Source of the DNA: Actinomadura bangladeshensis
Lineage (GTDB): Bacteria; Actinomycetota; Actinomycetes; Streptosporangiales; Streptosporangiaceae
Direction of reading: 5' to 3'
NCBI RefSeq assembly: GCF_004348335.1
Contig: NZ_SMJW01000040.1
Coordinates: 1-41,918, forward strand
Length of the DNA stretch: 41,918 nucleotides
The notes under the pieces were generated by a model. It was not told the DNA's origin. It saw only the letters and a list, made by a program, of their open reading frames with translations, and made no database searches. Numbering within the stretch: the first letter of the stretch is position 1; every line of letters begins with the position of its first letter. The position numbers and the translations under genes are program-made. Of the stretch, positions 1-9,362 are shown in pieces.

Positions 1-803
1 GAAGGTGACGGATAAGCAGGCGCGCGGGGGCTGAGCGTCGAGGCCGGCCCGGGGGAGGTGCTCCGGCGTGCGGCCGGGGCCGGTGTGCCGGCCGGCCGGG
101 GAGTCCCGGTCATGGCGTAGGGGGATCGGCCCGGTCGGTTGCCTCCGACTTGGTCGCGGTTCCAGGACGGGCCGGCGGCCGGCGGGGCCGGCCTGACCTC
201 GGCGGGAGCATTGCCGGGAAGCAGTTCCGCCGTGGCCACGATGGTGGCGGCGGGAACCGCGGCGGCCAGCAGGCTGCGGAAGCCTCCCTCGCGTAACAGC
301 TCCCATAAGGCCAGCAGCGGGACCGCGGAGAGCTCCAGCAGGCGTGGTCTCGGCCGCTGGGTCTTGGCCTCGGACCGCAGTATCCGGGCCGCGCACGCCA
401 CCTGGCCCCGCCGAAGATCCTTGTTGAGGACGATGACCGCGCGGCCGTCCTGCTCGCCGACATAGCCCAGCAGCCGGGCGGGCATCGACGCCCGGGCGAA
501 CGGGCCGATCCCGCCGCGGACCGGCGCGGCGGTGAGCAGGTACCGCCACACCTGCCCGGCGGCGTCGGTGTCTTCCGCTTCGGCGCCCGCTTCGGTGCCG
601 GCGATCAGGATCAGGGTCGAGGCCTGGCCGGAGCCGGTCGGCGGTACCGGCAGGCATTTCCACCCATGCGCGTCCTGGAAGGCGTGCTCCAGTTCGGGCG
701 GCGGGTTCCACAGCCGCCGCACGGCCAACTCGCTGCGCAGTTGGGCGTTCTCCCTGGTAAGCCTTTCGATCTGCTTGTGCAGGTCTTCAGTGTGGGGGTC
801 CAC
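1..803 (-). CDS. Partial hypothetical protein with N-terminal coiled coil
   Basis: An open frame runs on the minus strand from a GTG at 803 past the left edge with no stop, so the C-terminus is missing. The start is supported by a strong ribosome site (AAGGGGAG, 4-5 nt upstream). The first 30 residues (MDPHTEDLHKQIERLTREN and on) form a heptad-like coiled coil. A mixed domain follows, containing PARLLGYVGEQDGRAVIVLN, then a hydrophobic stretch (roughly residues 180-205, possibly one membrane segment), then a Pro/Ala-rich tail. I do not recognise the family. It is divergent from the phosphatase gene at 1055, with a 251-bp shared upstream region, so the two may be co-regulated. Clear coding character and ribosome site make the gene likely real; function unknown. 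Confidence 0.65.
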   Translation of the reverse strand, partial: MDPHTEDLHKQIERLTRENAQLRSELAVRRLWNPPPELEHAFQDAHGWKCLPVPPTGSGQASTLILIAGTEAGAEAEDTDAAGQVWRYLLTAAPVRGGIGPFARASMPARLLGYVGEQDGRAVIVLNKDLRRGQVACAARILRSEAKTQRPRPRLLELSAVPLLALWELLREGGFRSLLAAAVPAATIVATAELLPGNAPAEVRPAPPAAGPSWNRDQVGGNRPGRSPYAMTGTPRPAGTPAPAARRSTSPGPASTLSPRAPAYPSP

Positions 804-1054
804 GTCGTCTCCCCTTGTGTCACCGGCACGCCCCCGGTGCACACGCGTATCCCCCGGGCCGCATGCAGGTATGCCTTTGCGGCCATGTCCGGCCGGTATG
901 GGACGGCGCCCGGAATTTCAAGCCCCTTCCGGCAGCGATCACCAGGAGTCCGAGGCACTCATCAGAGGCTCGTGACGCCGTACCGCGATCGAGCGAGATT
1001 CCGGGGCATGCGCCGCACGGGACCGGGAAGACAGGACCACTGGGGGGCTCGACG

Positions 1055-3130
1055 ATGGGTGGTGCGGGCGTACACGGCATGGGGTGGCTTGCGCTGGAGG
1101 CCTTCGATCCGGCGCCGGTCGCGGTGGCGCTGACGATCGGGCCGGATCACCGTCTGGTGTACACCAACCTCGCCTACCGTGCGTTCGTCGGCGACCGTCC
1201 GCTCGGGGAGCCGATCGGGGAGGCGTTCGGCGCCGCGGCCAAGCAGGACTACGGCGAGTTGTTCGACCGTGTGCTGGCCACCGGTGAACCGGTGACCCTG
1301 GTGGATGCACCGGTGAAGCCGGCCGGCGCGGACGCCGAGGCGGAGGAGCGGTACTTCTCCTTCAGCCTCTCGCGGTTCACCCACGAGCGGCCCGGGGTGC
1401 TGGTGGTCGCGGTCGATGTCACCGAACAGGTCTCCGCGGTCGGACGGGCGGACCGGGCGACCGAGGAGCAGCGCCGGTCGCGGCGCCGGCTGGAGAGCCT
1501 GGTGTGGATGAACGCGCAGGTCGTGTGGATGACGGACGCGGACGGCCAGGTGATCGAATCGACCGGCGGGTGGGAGCACATCACCGGGCAGAGCCGGAAG
1601 GAGTTCCTCGGCGACGGCTGGATGCGGGCGCTGCACCCGGACGACCGCGAACCCACGACGCGGTCGTGGGACGAGACGCGCCGGCAGGTCCGCCCCTGGC
1701 ATTACTTCTACCGGGTCCGCACGCGCGAGGGCGAGTACCGGCATTTCGAGGTGCGGTCCGCGCCGGTGATCGAGGACGGTGCCGTGGTCGAGTGGATCGG
1801 CACCTGCTTCGACGTGGAGGAGGAGTGGCGGGAGGGGCAGCGCCGCGAACTGCTCGCCCGCGCCGCCGCGGCCGCGGCCGAGCGGACCGAACTGACCGAG
1901 ATGTTCGCCGCGCTCGCCGAGGTGCTGGTTCCCGAACTCGCCGACGGGTGCGGCGTGCACCTGCTCTCCGACCTGGGCGACCGTCCCGCGGGTGCTCCGA
2001 TCACCGTGCAGCGCGTCGCCACCGCCGCGCGCCGCGACCTGCGGCAGCAGCCGCCCGCCGGCGAGGAGCGGTTCGCCCCCGACAGCGGGTTCGCCCGCGC
2101 GCTGGAGCGGAGGCGCCCGCTGCAGCGCACCTTCCCGCCGGGGCGGCCGCCGGCCGACCTGCTGCCCGGCAGCACCACCGCCTGGCTGACCGAGTCCGGC
2201 GCCACCAGCGTCGTGCTGATGCCGGTCGCCGTCGACGGGGCCGTGGCCGCGGTGGTCACCGCCGCCAGGCGCGGTGACCGCGGCCCGATGAGTCCCGACG
2301 ACATCGCCCTCCTGGAGCAGATCTTCGAACACACCAACGACGCGCTGAGCGGCGCCGTCAAGTTCCACCGGACCCAGCAGGTCGCCCTGGCCCTGCAGCA
2401 CAGCCTGCTCGCCGAGCCCCCGGAGCACCGCGACCTGCACATCGTCGCCAGGTACACGGCCAGCCCCGCCGGGGCCGAAGTGGGAGGCGACTGGTACGAC
2501 TCGTTCGTCCTTCCCGACGGCGCGACCGTGGTGGCGATCGGTGACGTGGCGGGCCACGACCTGGCCGCCGCCGTCGACATGAGCCGGCTGCGCAACATGC
2601 TCCGCGTGCTGACCGCCGACCGGCTCGCCCCGCCCGGCGAGATCCTGCGCCGCCTGAACAGCGCGATGGAGACCGTGGCGCCGGATGCGACGGCGACCTG
2701 CGTCCTTGCCCGCGTCGAGGAGCCCGAACCGGGCCGGTGGCAGTTCAACTACGCCGTGGCCGGGCACCCGCCGCCGCTGCTGGTCACCGGCGACGGCGAC
2801 GGCCGCTTCCTCGAGGAGGCGGCCAACCCGCTGCTGGGCATGCCCTTCGGGACCTACCACAGCGCGACCGAACCGCTCCCGCCCGGATCCACCCTGCTGC
2901 TGTACACCGACGGCCTGGTGGAGCATCCGGGCGAGCATCTGGACAGGGGCCTGGACCGGCTTCGCCGCCACGCCTGCGCACTCGCACACCAGCCCCTGGA
3001 GCACATGTGCGACGCGCTCGTGGCCGACCTGCCCGTCACCGGCACCGACGACATCGCCGTGATCGCCGTCCGGACTCCCGACACCGCCGCCCCTTCGACG
3101 GCCCCGGCCACAACCCGGCCGCCGGGCTGA
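1055..3130 (+). CDS. PAS-PAS-GAF-SpoIIE (PP2C) serine phosphatase
   Basis: A 691-residue sensor phosphatase of the RsbU/SpoIIE type, expected to dephosphorylate an anti-sigma factor antagonist and so switch on a stress sigma factor. A first PAS-like domain (about 14-124) is followed by a short helical linker, a second PAS domain (about 150-272, with WMTDADGQVIESTGGWEHITG), a GAF-like region (about 285-430) and the PP2C domain (about 455-675). The metal-binding signatures are intact: GGDWYD (477-482), GDVAGH (496-501), YTDG (617-620) and TDDI (664-667). The start at 1055 has GGGGGG 7 nt upstream; an ATG eight codons later is the alternative. No transmembrane segment is evident, so it is probably cytoplasmic. 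The signal sensed cannot be read from sequence. No partner anti-sigma or STAS gene is adjacent. Confidence 0.9.
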   Translation: MGGAGVHGMGWLALEAFDPAPVAVALTIGPDHRLVYTNLAYRAFVGDRPLGEPIGEAFGAAAKQDYGELFDRVLATGEPVTLVDAPVKPAGADAEAEERYFSFSLSRFTHERPGVLVVAVDVTEQVSAVGRADRATEEQRRSRRRLESLVWMNAQVVWMTDADGQVIESTGGWEHITGQSRKEFLGDGWMRALHPDDREPTTRSWDETRRQVRPWHYFYRVRTREGEYRHFEVRSAPVIEDGAVVEWIGTCFDVEEEWREGQRRELLARAAAAAAERTELTEMFAALAEVLVPELADGCGVHLLSDLGDRPAGAPITVQRVATAARRDLRQQPPAGEERFAPDSGFARALERRRPLQRTFPPGRPPADLLPGSTTAWLTESGATSVVLMPVAVDGAVAAVVTAARRGDRGPMSPDDIALLEQIFEHTNDALSGAVKFHRTQQVALALQHSLLAEPPEHRDLHIVARYTASPAGAEVGGDWYDSFVLPDGATVVAIGDVAGHDLAAAVDMSRLRNMLRVLTADRLAPPGEILRRLNSAMETVAPDATATCVLARVEEPEPGRWQFNYAVAGHPPPLLVTGDGDGRFLEEAANPLLGMPFGTYHSATEPLPPGSTLLLYTDGLVEHPGEHLDRGLDRLRRHACALAHQPLEHMCDALVADLPVTGTDDIAVIAVRTPDTAAPSTAPATTRPPG

Positions 3131-3503
3131 CGACCGGCCCGGGCCAGCGGACCTACCGCGACCGGCGGCGGCTGATCATCCGCGGCCGCTGCGCGCCCTT
3201 GCCGCCGAGGTGCGGCGGAGCGGGGTCGCCTACGAGGCATTGTTCACGAAGGCGCGGCCCGCGACGCGGCCGAGGTCGAGGGCGAAGTGGCTGCGGGGGC
3301 GACGGGGAGGGCGCCCGTCCGTCCGGAGACCGTGTCCCCGGGTGGGACGTCTCCGAGGGATCCGCGGCTCTGCCCGGCCACTTTTCCGCACATATGGGTT
3401 TGTCGTAGATAAGCGCAAAGATTCCGCTAGGTACCGTTATGTGCAAATTTGTTGCTTTTCCATTCTCTTGTGAGGGGCTCTCGCGAGTGGAGGAGGAGGC
3501 ATC
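3131..3503. other. Intergenic region with AT-rich promoter stretch
   Basis: No convincing coding frame. The right half (about 3385-3470) is markedly AT-richer than everything around it and runs into a very strong ribosome site (AGGAGGAGG at 3491-3499), so it probably holds the promoter of the LAL regulator. No clear palindromic operator was seen. Confidence 0.5.
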
Positions 3504-6158
3504 GTGAACGAAGCCCTGCCGCCGGATCCGGCTCCCGATCGCGAGCGTCCGAGGACACCGTCGCCGATCTCGGCGGCGAAGGTGCGGGTGCCCGGCCGCC
3601 GCAGCTGGTTCATCACCCGGCAACGCCTGACGGAGCGGCTCGAGCAGGGCACGCGGGGCCCGCTCACGGTCGTGACGGGGCCTCCCGGGGCGGGCAAGTC
3701 GGTCGCGGCGGCCTCCTGGGCGACAACGGGACGTCGGCCCGGGCCGGTCGCCTGGGTCTCCCTGGACGAGGCGGACCACCGTCCGGTCGCATTCTGGAGT
3801 CTCGTGTCCGCGGCGCTGGAACAGGCGGGAGTCGCCGATGTCCCCCGGCCCTCGGAGGGCGGGCACGACATCTTCTGCGCGCGGCTCACGTTCGCCCTGG
3901 CCGGCCGCGCGGCCCCGGTCGTCCTCGTGCTGGACGACTTCCATCCGCCGACCGGCTCCGATCTCGCTCGCGACGTGGCCCGCGTCCTCAAAGGGGCCGG
4001 TCCGGTGCTGCGGCTGGTGCTGATCTCCCGGACCGACCCGCCCCTTCCCCTGCACCGCTACCGGCTGACCGGTGAACTCGTCGAGATCAGGAGCGCGGAT
4101 CTGGCCTTCGACGACGGCGAGATCCGCACACTGCTCGCCCACCACGGAGTGTCGGCGACCCCGGCGTCGGTCAGCGCCCTGCGCGAGCGGACCGAAGGGT
4201 GGGCGGCCGGTCTGCGGCTGGCCGCCATGACGATGGAGGGCCATCCGGACCCCGACGGCTTCGCCGCCGTGTTCGCCGGTGACGACCACGCCGTCGTCGA
4301 CTACCTCGTCGCGGAGGTGCTGAACGTGCAGCCTCCCGCGGTCCGCCGGCTGCTGCTCAGGCTCAGCGTCGTAGACCGGTTCGACGCGGAACTGGCGGCA
4401 GAACTCGCCGGACCGGACGCGGATGAGCTGTTCGCGAACCTGGTGCGCGAGAACGCCTTCGTCCTGCCGGTGGCCCATGGGTGGTACCGCTTCCACTCGG
4501 TGCTCGGTGCGGCCCTGCACCTGACGCTGCGCCAAGAGCATCCGGCGCACGAGGCCGGGCTGCATCGGCGTGCGGCGGAATGGTTCAGCCGCACCGGGGC
4601 GCTCGAAGAGGCCGTCCAGCACGCGGTGCTGGCCGGAGACCCCGCCTACGCCTCCCGGCTCGTCGTCGACGATCTGGCGATCGGCCGTGTGCTCGGCCTG
4701 TCGGACGGCCGGGCGCTCCTTCCGCTCTTCGGCGACCTCCCGGACCGTGCCCTTGCCGGAGCCGCCGGACCCGAACCGCACCTCGTGGCCGCCGCGGTCT
4801 CGCTGGACCGGGGAGACGACGCGGGCCGCGCGGCGCACCTGGCCCGGGCGGAGCGCCTTCTGGCGGACCTGCCCGAGGACCGGGCGATCCCGGCGCGGCT
4901 GGCGGCCGGACTGATCAGGCTCGTCGCCGCCTGCCCGGAGCGGCGGGCGGATCTTCGCGACCTCGTCCACGGCCTGGACCGGTCACTGGACGCCCTCCCG
5001 TACGGGGCGCGGCACGACCTTCCGGAGCTGGACGCTCTGGTCGGCTACGCGCACGGCCTCCTGGAGTTGCGCGCCGGGCGGCCGGGGCGGGCCGAGCAGC
5101 GGTTCGAGCGCGCCCTGCCCGCCGCGCAGGCCGGTGGCGATCTTCAGCACCGCCGGTGCCTGGGCGGGCTGGCGTTGGCGGAGGCGCTCCAGGGCGGCTT
5201 CCGCCGAGCGGCCCGGCTGATGTCGGCGGCCGCGCGGTTGCCCGAGGTCTCCACCGGTCCTGCCGGGCGGCGGGTCGCGGCGGTCCATCTGACCTGCGCC
5301 TGGGTGGCACTGGAGGAGGCCCGCCTGGACGAGGCGCGGGACGAACTGGACAAGAGCCGGATGGCGATCGCCGACTGTCCCGACGCCCTCTTCTCCGCCT
5401 TGCACGACCTGCTCACCGCGCGCCTGGACGTGGCCGCCGGCCGGCCCGACCGGGCGCTGACCGTGCTGGACGCCATCGGCGGGGACGCCGCCGCCATGCC
5501 GTGGTTCCGGCGCAGGGTGCGGCTGGCCGAGGCCGAGGCGCACCTCGCGGGCGACGTGCCGGCGGAGGCGCGGGATGCCGCCCGCGATGCCGGCGGCGCC
5601 GAGGGCGCGGTCGCGCTCGCCCGCGTCCATCTGCACGAGGGGCACCCGGCGGCGGCGTCCCGGGCGGTCCGTCCCGTGCTGATGGAGCCGTCCGCGCCGG
5701 CCGCCGTCCGGGTGGACGCATGGCTGCTGGACGCCTGCCTGGCCTACCGGGAGGAGGACCGATCCCGGGGCCGCCGCTCGCTGGAGCGCGCGCTGCGGCT
5801 GGGTGAACGCGAGAAGATCGGGCTGCCGTTCGCCAGGGCGCGGCGCTGGCTGCTCCCCGTGCTGCACCGGGATCCGGAGCTCCTGCAGCCGCACCGGCGG
5901 TTCCTCGGACGGCTCGGCTTGGGCGGGGTTCCCGGCCGCGCGGATGCCGCCGCCCCCGCCGTCGTGGGGCCGCTGAGCGAGCGGGAACTGGAGGTGCTGA
6001 CCCTGCTCTCCACGATGCTGACGACGGACGAGATAGCCACCGAGATGTACCTCTCGGTCAATACCGTCAAGACCCATCTGAGGAACATCTACCGCAAGCT
6101 CGCGGTGACGCGACGGGGTGAGGCGGTCCGCCGCGCACGCCGCTACCGGCTGCTGTGA
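3504..6158 (+). CDS. LAL/MalT-type LuxR transcriptional regulator
   Basis: An 884-residue ATP-dependent regulator of the large LuxR (LAL, MalT-like) type. The N-terminal STAND-type NTPase has Walker A GPPGAGKS (59-66) and Walker B LVLDDFH (141-147). The central several hundred residues are Ala/Leu/Arg-rich helical repeats (TPR-like) that usually bind an inducer or partner. The last about 60 residues are a LuxR helix-turn-helix (PLSERELEVL then LSVNTVKTHLRNIYRKL). Start is GTG at 3504 with AGGAGGAGG just upstream. Length matches the family. It is flanked by a phosphatase gene upstream and a convergent small gene only 22 bp downstream, so it is probably monocistronic. The effector and target genes are unknown; neighbours give no strong hint. 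Confidence 0.9.
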   Translation: MNEALPPDPAPDRERPRTPSPISAAKVRVPGRRSWFITRQRLTERLEQGTRGPLTVVTGPPGAGKSVAAASWATTGRRPGPVAWVSLDEADHRPVAFWSLVSAALEQAGVADVPRPSEGGHDIFCARLTFALAGRAAPVVLVLDDFHPPTGSDLARDVARVLKGAGPVLRLVLISRTDPPLPLHRYRLTGELVEIRSADLAFDDGEIRTLLAHHGVSATPASVSALRERTEGWAAGLRLAAMTMEGHPDPDGFAAVFAGDDHAVVDYLVAEVLNVQPPAVRRLLLRLSVVDRFDAELAAELAGPDADELFANLVRENAFVLPVAHGWYRFHSVLGAALHLTLRQEHPAHEAGLHRRAAEWFSRTGALEEAVQHAVLAGDPAYASRLVVDDLAIGRVLGLSDGRALLPLFGDLPDRALAGAAGPEPHLVAAAVSLDRGDDAGRAAHLARAERLLADLPEDRAIPARLAAGLIRLVAACPERRADLRDLVHGLDRSLDALPYGARHDLPELDALVGYAHGLLELRAGRPGRAEQRFERALPAAQAGGDLQHRRCLGGLALAEALQGGFRRAARLMSAAARLPEVSTGPAGRRVAAVHLTCAWVALEEARLDEARDELDKSRMAIADCPDALFSALHDLLTARLDVAAGRPDRALTVLDAIGGDAAAMPWFRRRVRLAEAEAHLAGDVPAEARDAARDAGGAEGAVALARVHLHEGHPAAASRAVRPVLMEPSAPAAVRVDAWLLDACLAYREEDRSRGRRSLERALRLGEREKIGLPFARARRWLLPVLHRDPELLQPHRRFLGRLGLGGVPGRADAAAPAVVGPLSERELEVLTLLSTMLTTDEIATEMYLSVNTVKTHLRNIYRKLAVTRRGEAVRRARRYRLL

Positions 6159-6180
6159 CCCCGTCCTGAAGCGTGCCCGG

Positions 6181-6435
6181 TCAGGGCGGAGCGGGCGGTA
6201 GCCGACGGACCCCGACCAGATCGAACCCCAGCGCCTGGACACGGTCCAGGATCCCGTACAGGGCCGCCTGGTCGAGACCCCGGCCGCACAGCACCGTCTC
6301 GCCGGGGTTGAGCGTGACGCTGAGCTCCTCGAAGGCGAGCCGGAGCGATGCACCGACCCGTCCCTTGATCCTTATCTCGTAGTCGCACGCCGCATGCGGT
6401 GGGCCGTGGCCCGATGTCGGCATGTCCGTCGGCAC
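6181..6435 (-). CDS. Small conserved actinobacterial protein
   Basis: 84 residues; GTG start at 6435 with GAGGAGG about 4 nt upstream (an in-frame ATG four codons later lacks such spacing). The sequence YEIRIKGRVGASLRLAFEELSVTLNPGETVLCGRGLDQAALYGILDRVQALGFDLVGVRRLP reads as an alpha/beta fold with a regular pattern. It matches, from memory, a widespread small actinobacterial protein found beside stress and regulatory genes. No membrane segment and no catalytic motif. It follows the HdeD-like gene on the same strand (55 bp gap), so the two may be co-transcribed. Function unknown. Confidence 0.7.
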   Translation of the reverse strand: MPTDMPTSGHGPPHAACDYEIRIKGRVGASLRLAFEELSVTLNPGETVLCGRGLDQAALYGILDRVQALGFDLVGVRRLPPAPP

Positions 6436-6490
6436 GTCGCCTCCTCTCGGCCCCGCCGGTCGCGGTCCCGCCCCTCGCGGGATCGCGGGG

Positions 6491-7102
6491 TCACCGTGCG
6501 GACGCGGCCTGCCGGTCGGCGCGGCGGATCCACAGGGTGACGAGGACGCCGATGATCCCCCAGGTGATCAACCAGAGACCGAACAGCCAGGTCAGGGCTA
6601 CCAGACTGGCCTCCGGATAGGCCAGGACGGCGATCCCGGCGAGCACGGAGAGGCAGGCCGGGACCAGTTCGGGACCGCGTCCCGGCCGGTCCCTGTCCGA
6701 GAGCACGGCGACGGCTTCGATGATGCCGCCGAGCAGCCAGAACATACCGAAGAGCACGGCGAGTACGGCAACGGTCTGGAACAGGTGGCGCATGGCGAGG
6801 ACGCCGATCGAGAGCGAGAGCACCCCGAGGACGGCCATGAGGGTGCGGGTGCCGGCGGTGAGGCCGGGGGCGACCGACTGCGCGATCCGGACGACCCCGT
6901 TGATGATGAGCTGGAGCCCGATGAGCACGGCCAGTACCCCGACGGTGACCCCGGGCCAGGCCACCACAACGACACCCAGCAGGAACGAGATGCCGCCGAG
7001 AGCCAGGGCCATCGCCTGGTGCTCGGTCACCATGTGCGTGAGCGTCGTGCCTTGCCTGTGATCGGGGACGGTTCCACCCGTCCTCGGAGATGTCGTCGAC
7101 AT
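6491..7102 (-). CDS. HdeD/DUF308 family membrane protein
   Basis: 203 residues with about six hydrophobic segments in pairs (for example ALALGGISFLLGVVVVAWPG and LMAVLGVLSLSIGVLAM), the layout of HdeD/DUF308 proteins. In enterobacteria HdeD is linked to acid resistance; in actinomycetes the role is undefined. A 30-residue polar N-terminus precedes the first segment, and a short basic tail (IRRADRQAASAR) ends the protein. ATG at 7102 with GGGAGGAG at ideal spacing. Upstream, at 7211-7227, is an imperfect copy of a palindrome (TCACCC-N5-GGGTGA) also present twice before the PLDc_N-SHOCT gene, suggesting shared control. Confidence 0.85.
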   Translation of the reverse strand: MSTTSPRTGGTVPDHRQGTTLTHMVTEHQAMALALGGISFLLGVVVVAWPGVTVGVLAVLIGLQLIINGVVRIAQSVAPGLTAGTRTLMAVLGVLSLSIGVLAMRHLFQTVAVLAVLFGMFWLLGGIIEAVAVLSDRDRPGRGPELVPACLSVLAGIAVLAYPEASLVALTWLFGLWLITWGIIGVLVTLWIRRADRQAASAR

Positions 7103-7210
7103 CGTCGCTCCTCCCGTGTCCCCGTACGACGTCTCTGGCCCCCTGGACGACTCGTCCGTCCTGGCCGGGGCCGGTACCGGAATGACACAGTTTCCGCGGA
7201 CCGTGCCGCA

Positions 7211-7227
7211 TCCTCCGCAGCGGGTGA
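7211..7227. promoter_or_regulatory. Degenerate TCACCC-N5-GGGTGA site before the HdeD gene
   Basis: TCCTCCGCAGCGGGTGA: right arm perfect, left arm 4 of 6, and it shares TCCGC-like core bases with the two better copies at 9153 and 9275. It lies about 108 nt upstream of the HdeD start. Assignment as an operator is inference from recurrence. Confidence 0.35.
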
Positions 7228-7339
7228 TTGAGGCGCGGCCGGATCGCCCAGTTCCTGTTCCTGCCCTGCTACCCGGTGTGGTCGGTCGTCGTGATCGCCT
7301 TGGACGAGGACCGTGGTGCCGGTGCCCGGGCGGCGCCGG

Positions 7340-8950
7340 TCATCGCCGGCGGCGGCCGGTGGATCCGCCGCCGGGTGCCGCCGGCGTGCGCGGGAGATCG
7401 CGGGTGAACGCCAGCGAGCCCAGCACGAGTAGCGCGGTGGCCAGCAGCCCCACCTTCAGCGACAGGAGCTGCGCCTCCTCGTAGCCGTCGACGAGCGCGT
7501 CCGCGGTGGCGCTGTCGAGGCCCGCCTTCCGCGCGGCCGCCTGGATCTGGCTGGCGTCGACGAAGTCGACGCCGGTGCCGGCGGCCACGCCGACCTGCTC
7601 GGCGACCTGGGCGCCGATGCGCTCGTCCTGCTCGACCTTCGACACGAACGCGCCGGTCAGGCCGGCCAGGACGATCGCTCCGATGAGCGCGATGCCGAGC
7701 GAGGAGCCGAGCTGCTGGCCGGTGTACTGCAGGCCGCCCGCCTCCGCCCGGCTGCCGGACATGCCGACGGAGGACTGCACCAGGTTCCCGAGCTGGGAGA
7801 CCATCAGCCCCATGCCGGTGCCGAGCACCCCCATCGAGAGCGCGAAGGCGGGGCCGGCCAGATCCGGCCGCACGGCCGCCATCAGGGCCAGGACCGCTGC
7901 GCCGGTGAGCACCAGGCCGGTCCGGACGATCGCTCGCACCGACAGCCGGGACGACAGCCGGGCTCCGGCCGCGGAGGCGGCGAACATCATGACGGAGACG
8001 GGCAGCATCCTGACGCCCGTCTCCAGCGCGTCGAGGCCGAGGACGAGCTGCAGGTACAGCGGCATGACGAAGAAGACGCCCATGAGGATGAGGTTCTGGG
8101 CGAACAGGCCGATCAGCCCGGCCCGGAGCGGCGGCGACTTCAGCAGGTCGAGGTGCAGCAGGGGATCGCCGGCCGCGTGCTCGCGGTGCCGCTGCCAGGC
8201 CATGAAGGCCCAGAGCAGCGTCCCGCCGAGCGCGACGACGAACAGCGTCGGCGAGAGGCCGAACGGCTCGACCGGAGCGTCCTTCGGCCGGACCCAGCCC
8301 CAGGTGCTGGACTGCAGGGTGCCGAACACGATCGTTCCGACTCCGCAGGCCGACAGCGCGGTGCCGGTGACGTCGAGGCGGGGAGCCGGACGGCCGCGGG
8401 CGGACTCCGCCAGCAGCCGCGCCGCCAGGAGGACGAGCACGACCAGGACCACCTCGCCGACGAAGATCACCCGCCAGGTCAGCTCGGTCGTCGCCCAGCC
8501 GCCGAGAATCGGCCCCACCGCGATCCCGGCCCCCGCGACCCCGCCGATCGCGGCGTAGGCGGCCGTGCGCTCGTGCCCCGTGAAGTTGTCGGCGACCAGC
8601 GCGACCAGCGCGGGCAGGACCAGCGCGGCGCCGATGCCCTCCAGTACCGACCAGCCGAGCGCGAGAACGGCCAGGGTCGGGGCCGCCGCGGTCAGTGCCG
8701 ATCCGCAGGCGTAGACGACCAGCCCGGTGACGAAGGCGCGGCGCCGGCCGATGATGTCGCCGATCTTGGCGCCGGTCAGCATGAACATCGCCATCACCAG
8801 GCAGTAGAGGGTGATGACCGCCTGGATCGCGGGGACCGTCGTGTCGAAGTCGTCCACCAGCGTGCTGATCGAGACGTTCATGACCGACTGGTCGAGGACC
8901 ATGACGAACTGCGCGGTCGCCAGTGCGAGCAGCGGCCCCCATCGTCCCAT
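7340..8950 (-). CDS. MFS drug exporter, DHA2 (EmrB/QacA) type, 14 TM
   Basis: 536 residues with 14 hydrophobic segments expected for DHA2 proton-coupled exporters. It starts MGRWGPLLALATAQFVMVLDQSVMNVSI and carries TM1 motif D1 (LDQSVMNVS) and motif C of antiporters (GIAVGPILGGW). A periplasmic-type loop and last TM follow, then an Arg-rich tail. The start at 8950 is chosen over longer upstream options because GGAGG lies 7 nt before it. No accessory membrane-fusion protein is nearby, as expected for a Gram-positive. The substrate is unknown. It is divergent from the PLDc_N-SHOCT gene across a 412-bp region. Confidence 0.9.
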   Translation of the reverse strand: MGRWGPLLALATAQFVMVLDQSVMNVSISTLVDDFDTTVPAIQAVITLYCLVMAMFMLTGAKIGDIIGRRRAFVTGLVVYACGSALTAAAPTLAVLALGWSVLEGIGAALVLPALVALVADNFTGHERTAAYAAIGGVAGAGIAVGPILGGWATTELTWRVIFVGEVVLVVLVLLAARLLAESARGRPAPRLDVTGTALSACGVGTIVFGTLQSSTWGWVRPKDAPVEPFGLSPTLFVVALGGTLLWAFMAWQRHREHAAGDPLLHLDLLKSPPLRAGLIGLFAQNLILMGVFFVMPLYLQLVLGLDALETGVRMLPVSVMMFAASAAGARLSSRLSVRAIVRTGLVLTGAAVLALMAAVRPDLAGPAFALSMGVLGTGMGLMVSQLGNLVQSSVGMSGSRAEAGGLQYTGQQLGSSLGIALIGAIVLAGLTGAFVSKVEQDERIGAQVAEQVGVAAGTGVDFVDASQIQAAARKAGLDSATADALVDGYEEAQLLSLKVGLLATALLVLGSLAFTRDLPRTPAAPGGGSTGRRRR

Positions 8951-9152
8951 CGCGCGCCTCCGATACGCCGTGTCCCCGTCCCCGCCCGCGTTACGCTCCC
9001 GGGCCTCCCGCCGATGGCCCGGCGCGCGCCCGCTTCCCGTAGGCCGCCCGCTCGCCCGGAGTCCGGACGGCGGCACCGATGGTGGTCATGGACGCAACCC
9101 CTCCCGTCAGCCGCACGAACGGCATCCTCGGCGATGCCGCAGGCGGGACGCT

Positions 9153-9169
9153 TCACCCGCACGGGGTGA
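9153..9169. promoter_or_regulatory. Palindromic site TCACCC-GCACG-GGGTGA
   Basis: Perfect 6-bp arms around a 5-nt centre. It is repeated 122 bp downstream with the same arms and the same first two spacer bases (GC). It lies about 200 bp from either flanking start codon. A protein-binding site is inferred from recurrence; a hairpin in RNA is the alternative. Confidence 0.5.
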
Positions 9170-9274
9170 GTGACGTCCGGCGGAAGAGCCGTGACCGGAA
9201 CGCCGCAGGAGACGGCCTGCCCGGAGCGGCGCCGCCCTACCGTCGAAGCGCGCTATGTCCGCCGGCCGGCCATG

Positions 9275-9291
9275 TCACCCGCTGTGGGTGA
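9275..9291. promoter_or_regulatory. Palindromic site TCACCC-GCTGT-GGGTGA
   Basis: Second perfect copy of the arms seen at 9153, here 71 nt before the PLDc_N-SHOCT start, a position suited to an activator or repressor of that gene. Confidence 0.5.
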
Positions 9292-9362
9292 TGCGGTGAG
9301 TCGAGGGGCGCAGGGAGCATGGGCCGCATCGGATGCGGAGGGCGGACGACTGGAGGACCACC

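Larger units (their letters stand above)
8951..9362. other. Divergent intergenic region with two palindromic sites
   Basis: No credible gene. It separates the MFS exporter (minus) from the PLDc_N-SHOCT gene (plus) and contains two near-identical 17-bp palindromes, listed separately. Confidence 0.5.

Noticed and set aside
962..3004. Long minus-strand open frame opposite the SpoIIE phosphatase
   Set aside because: It mirrors the phosphatase reading frame in GC-rich DNA; no family motifs, and composition is that of an antisense shadow.
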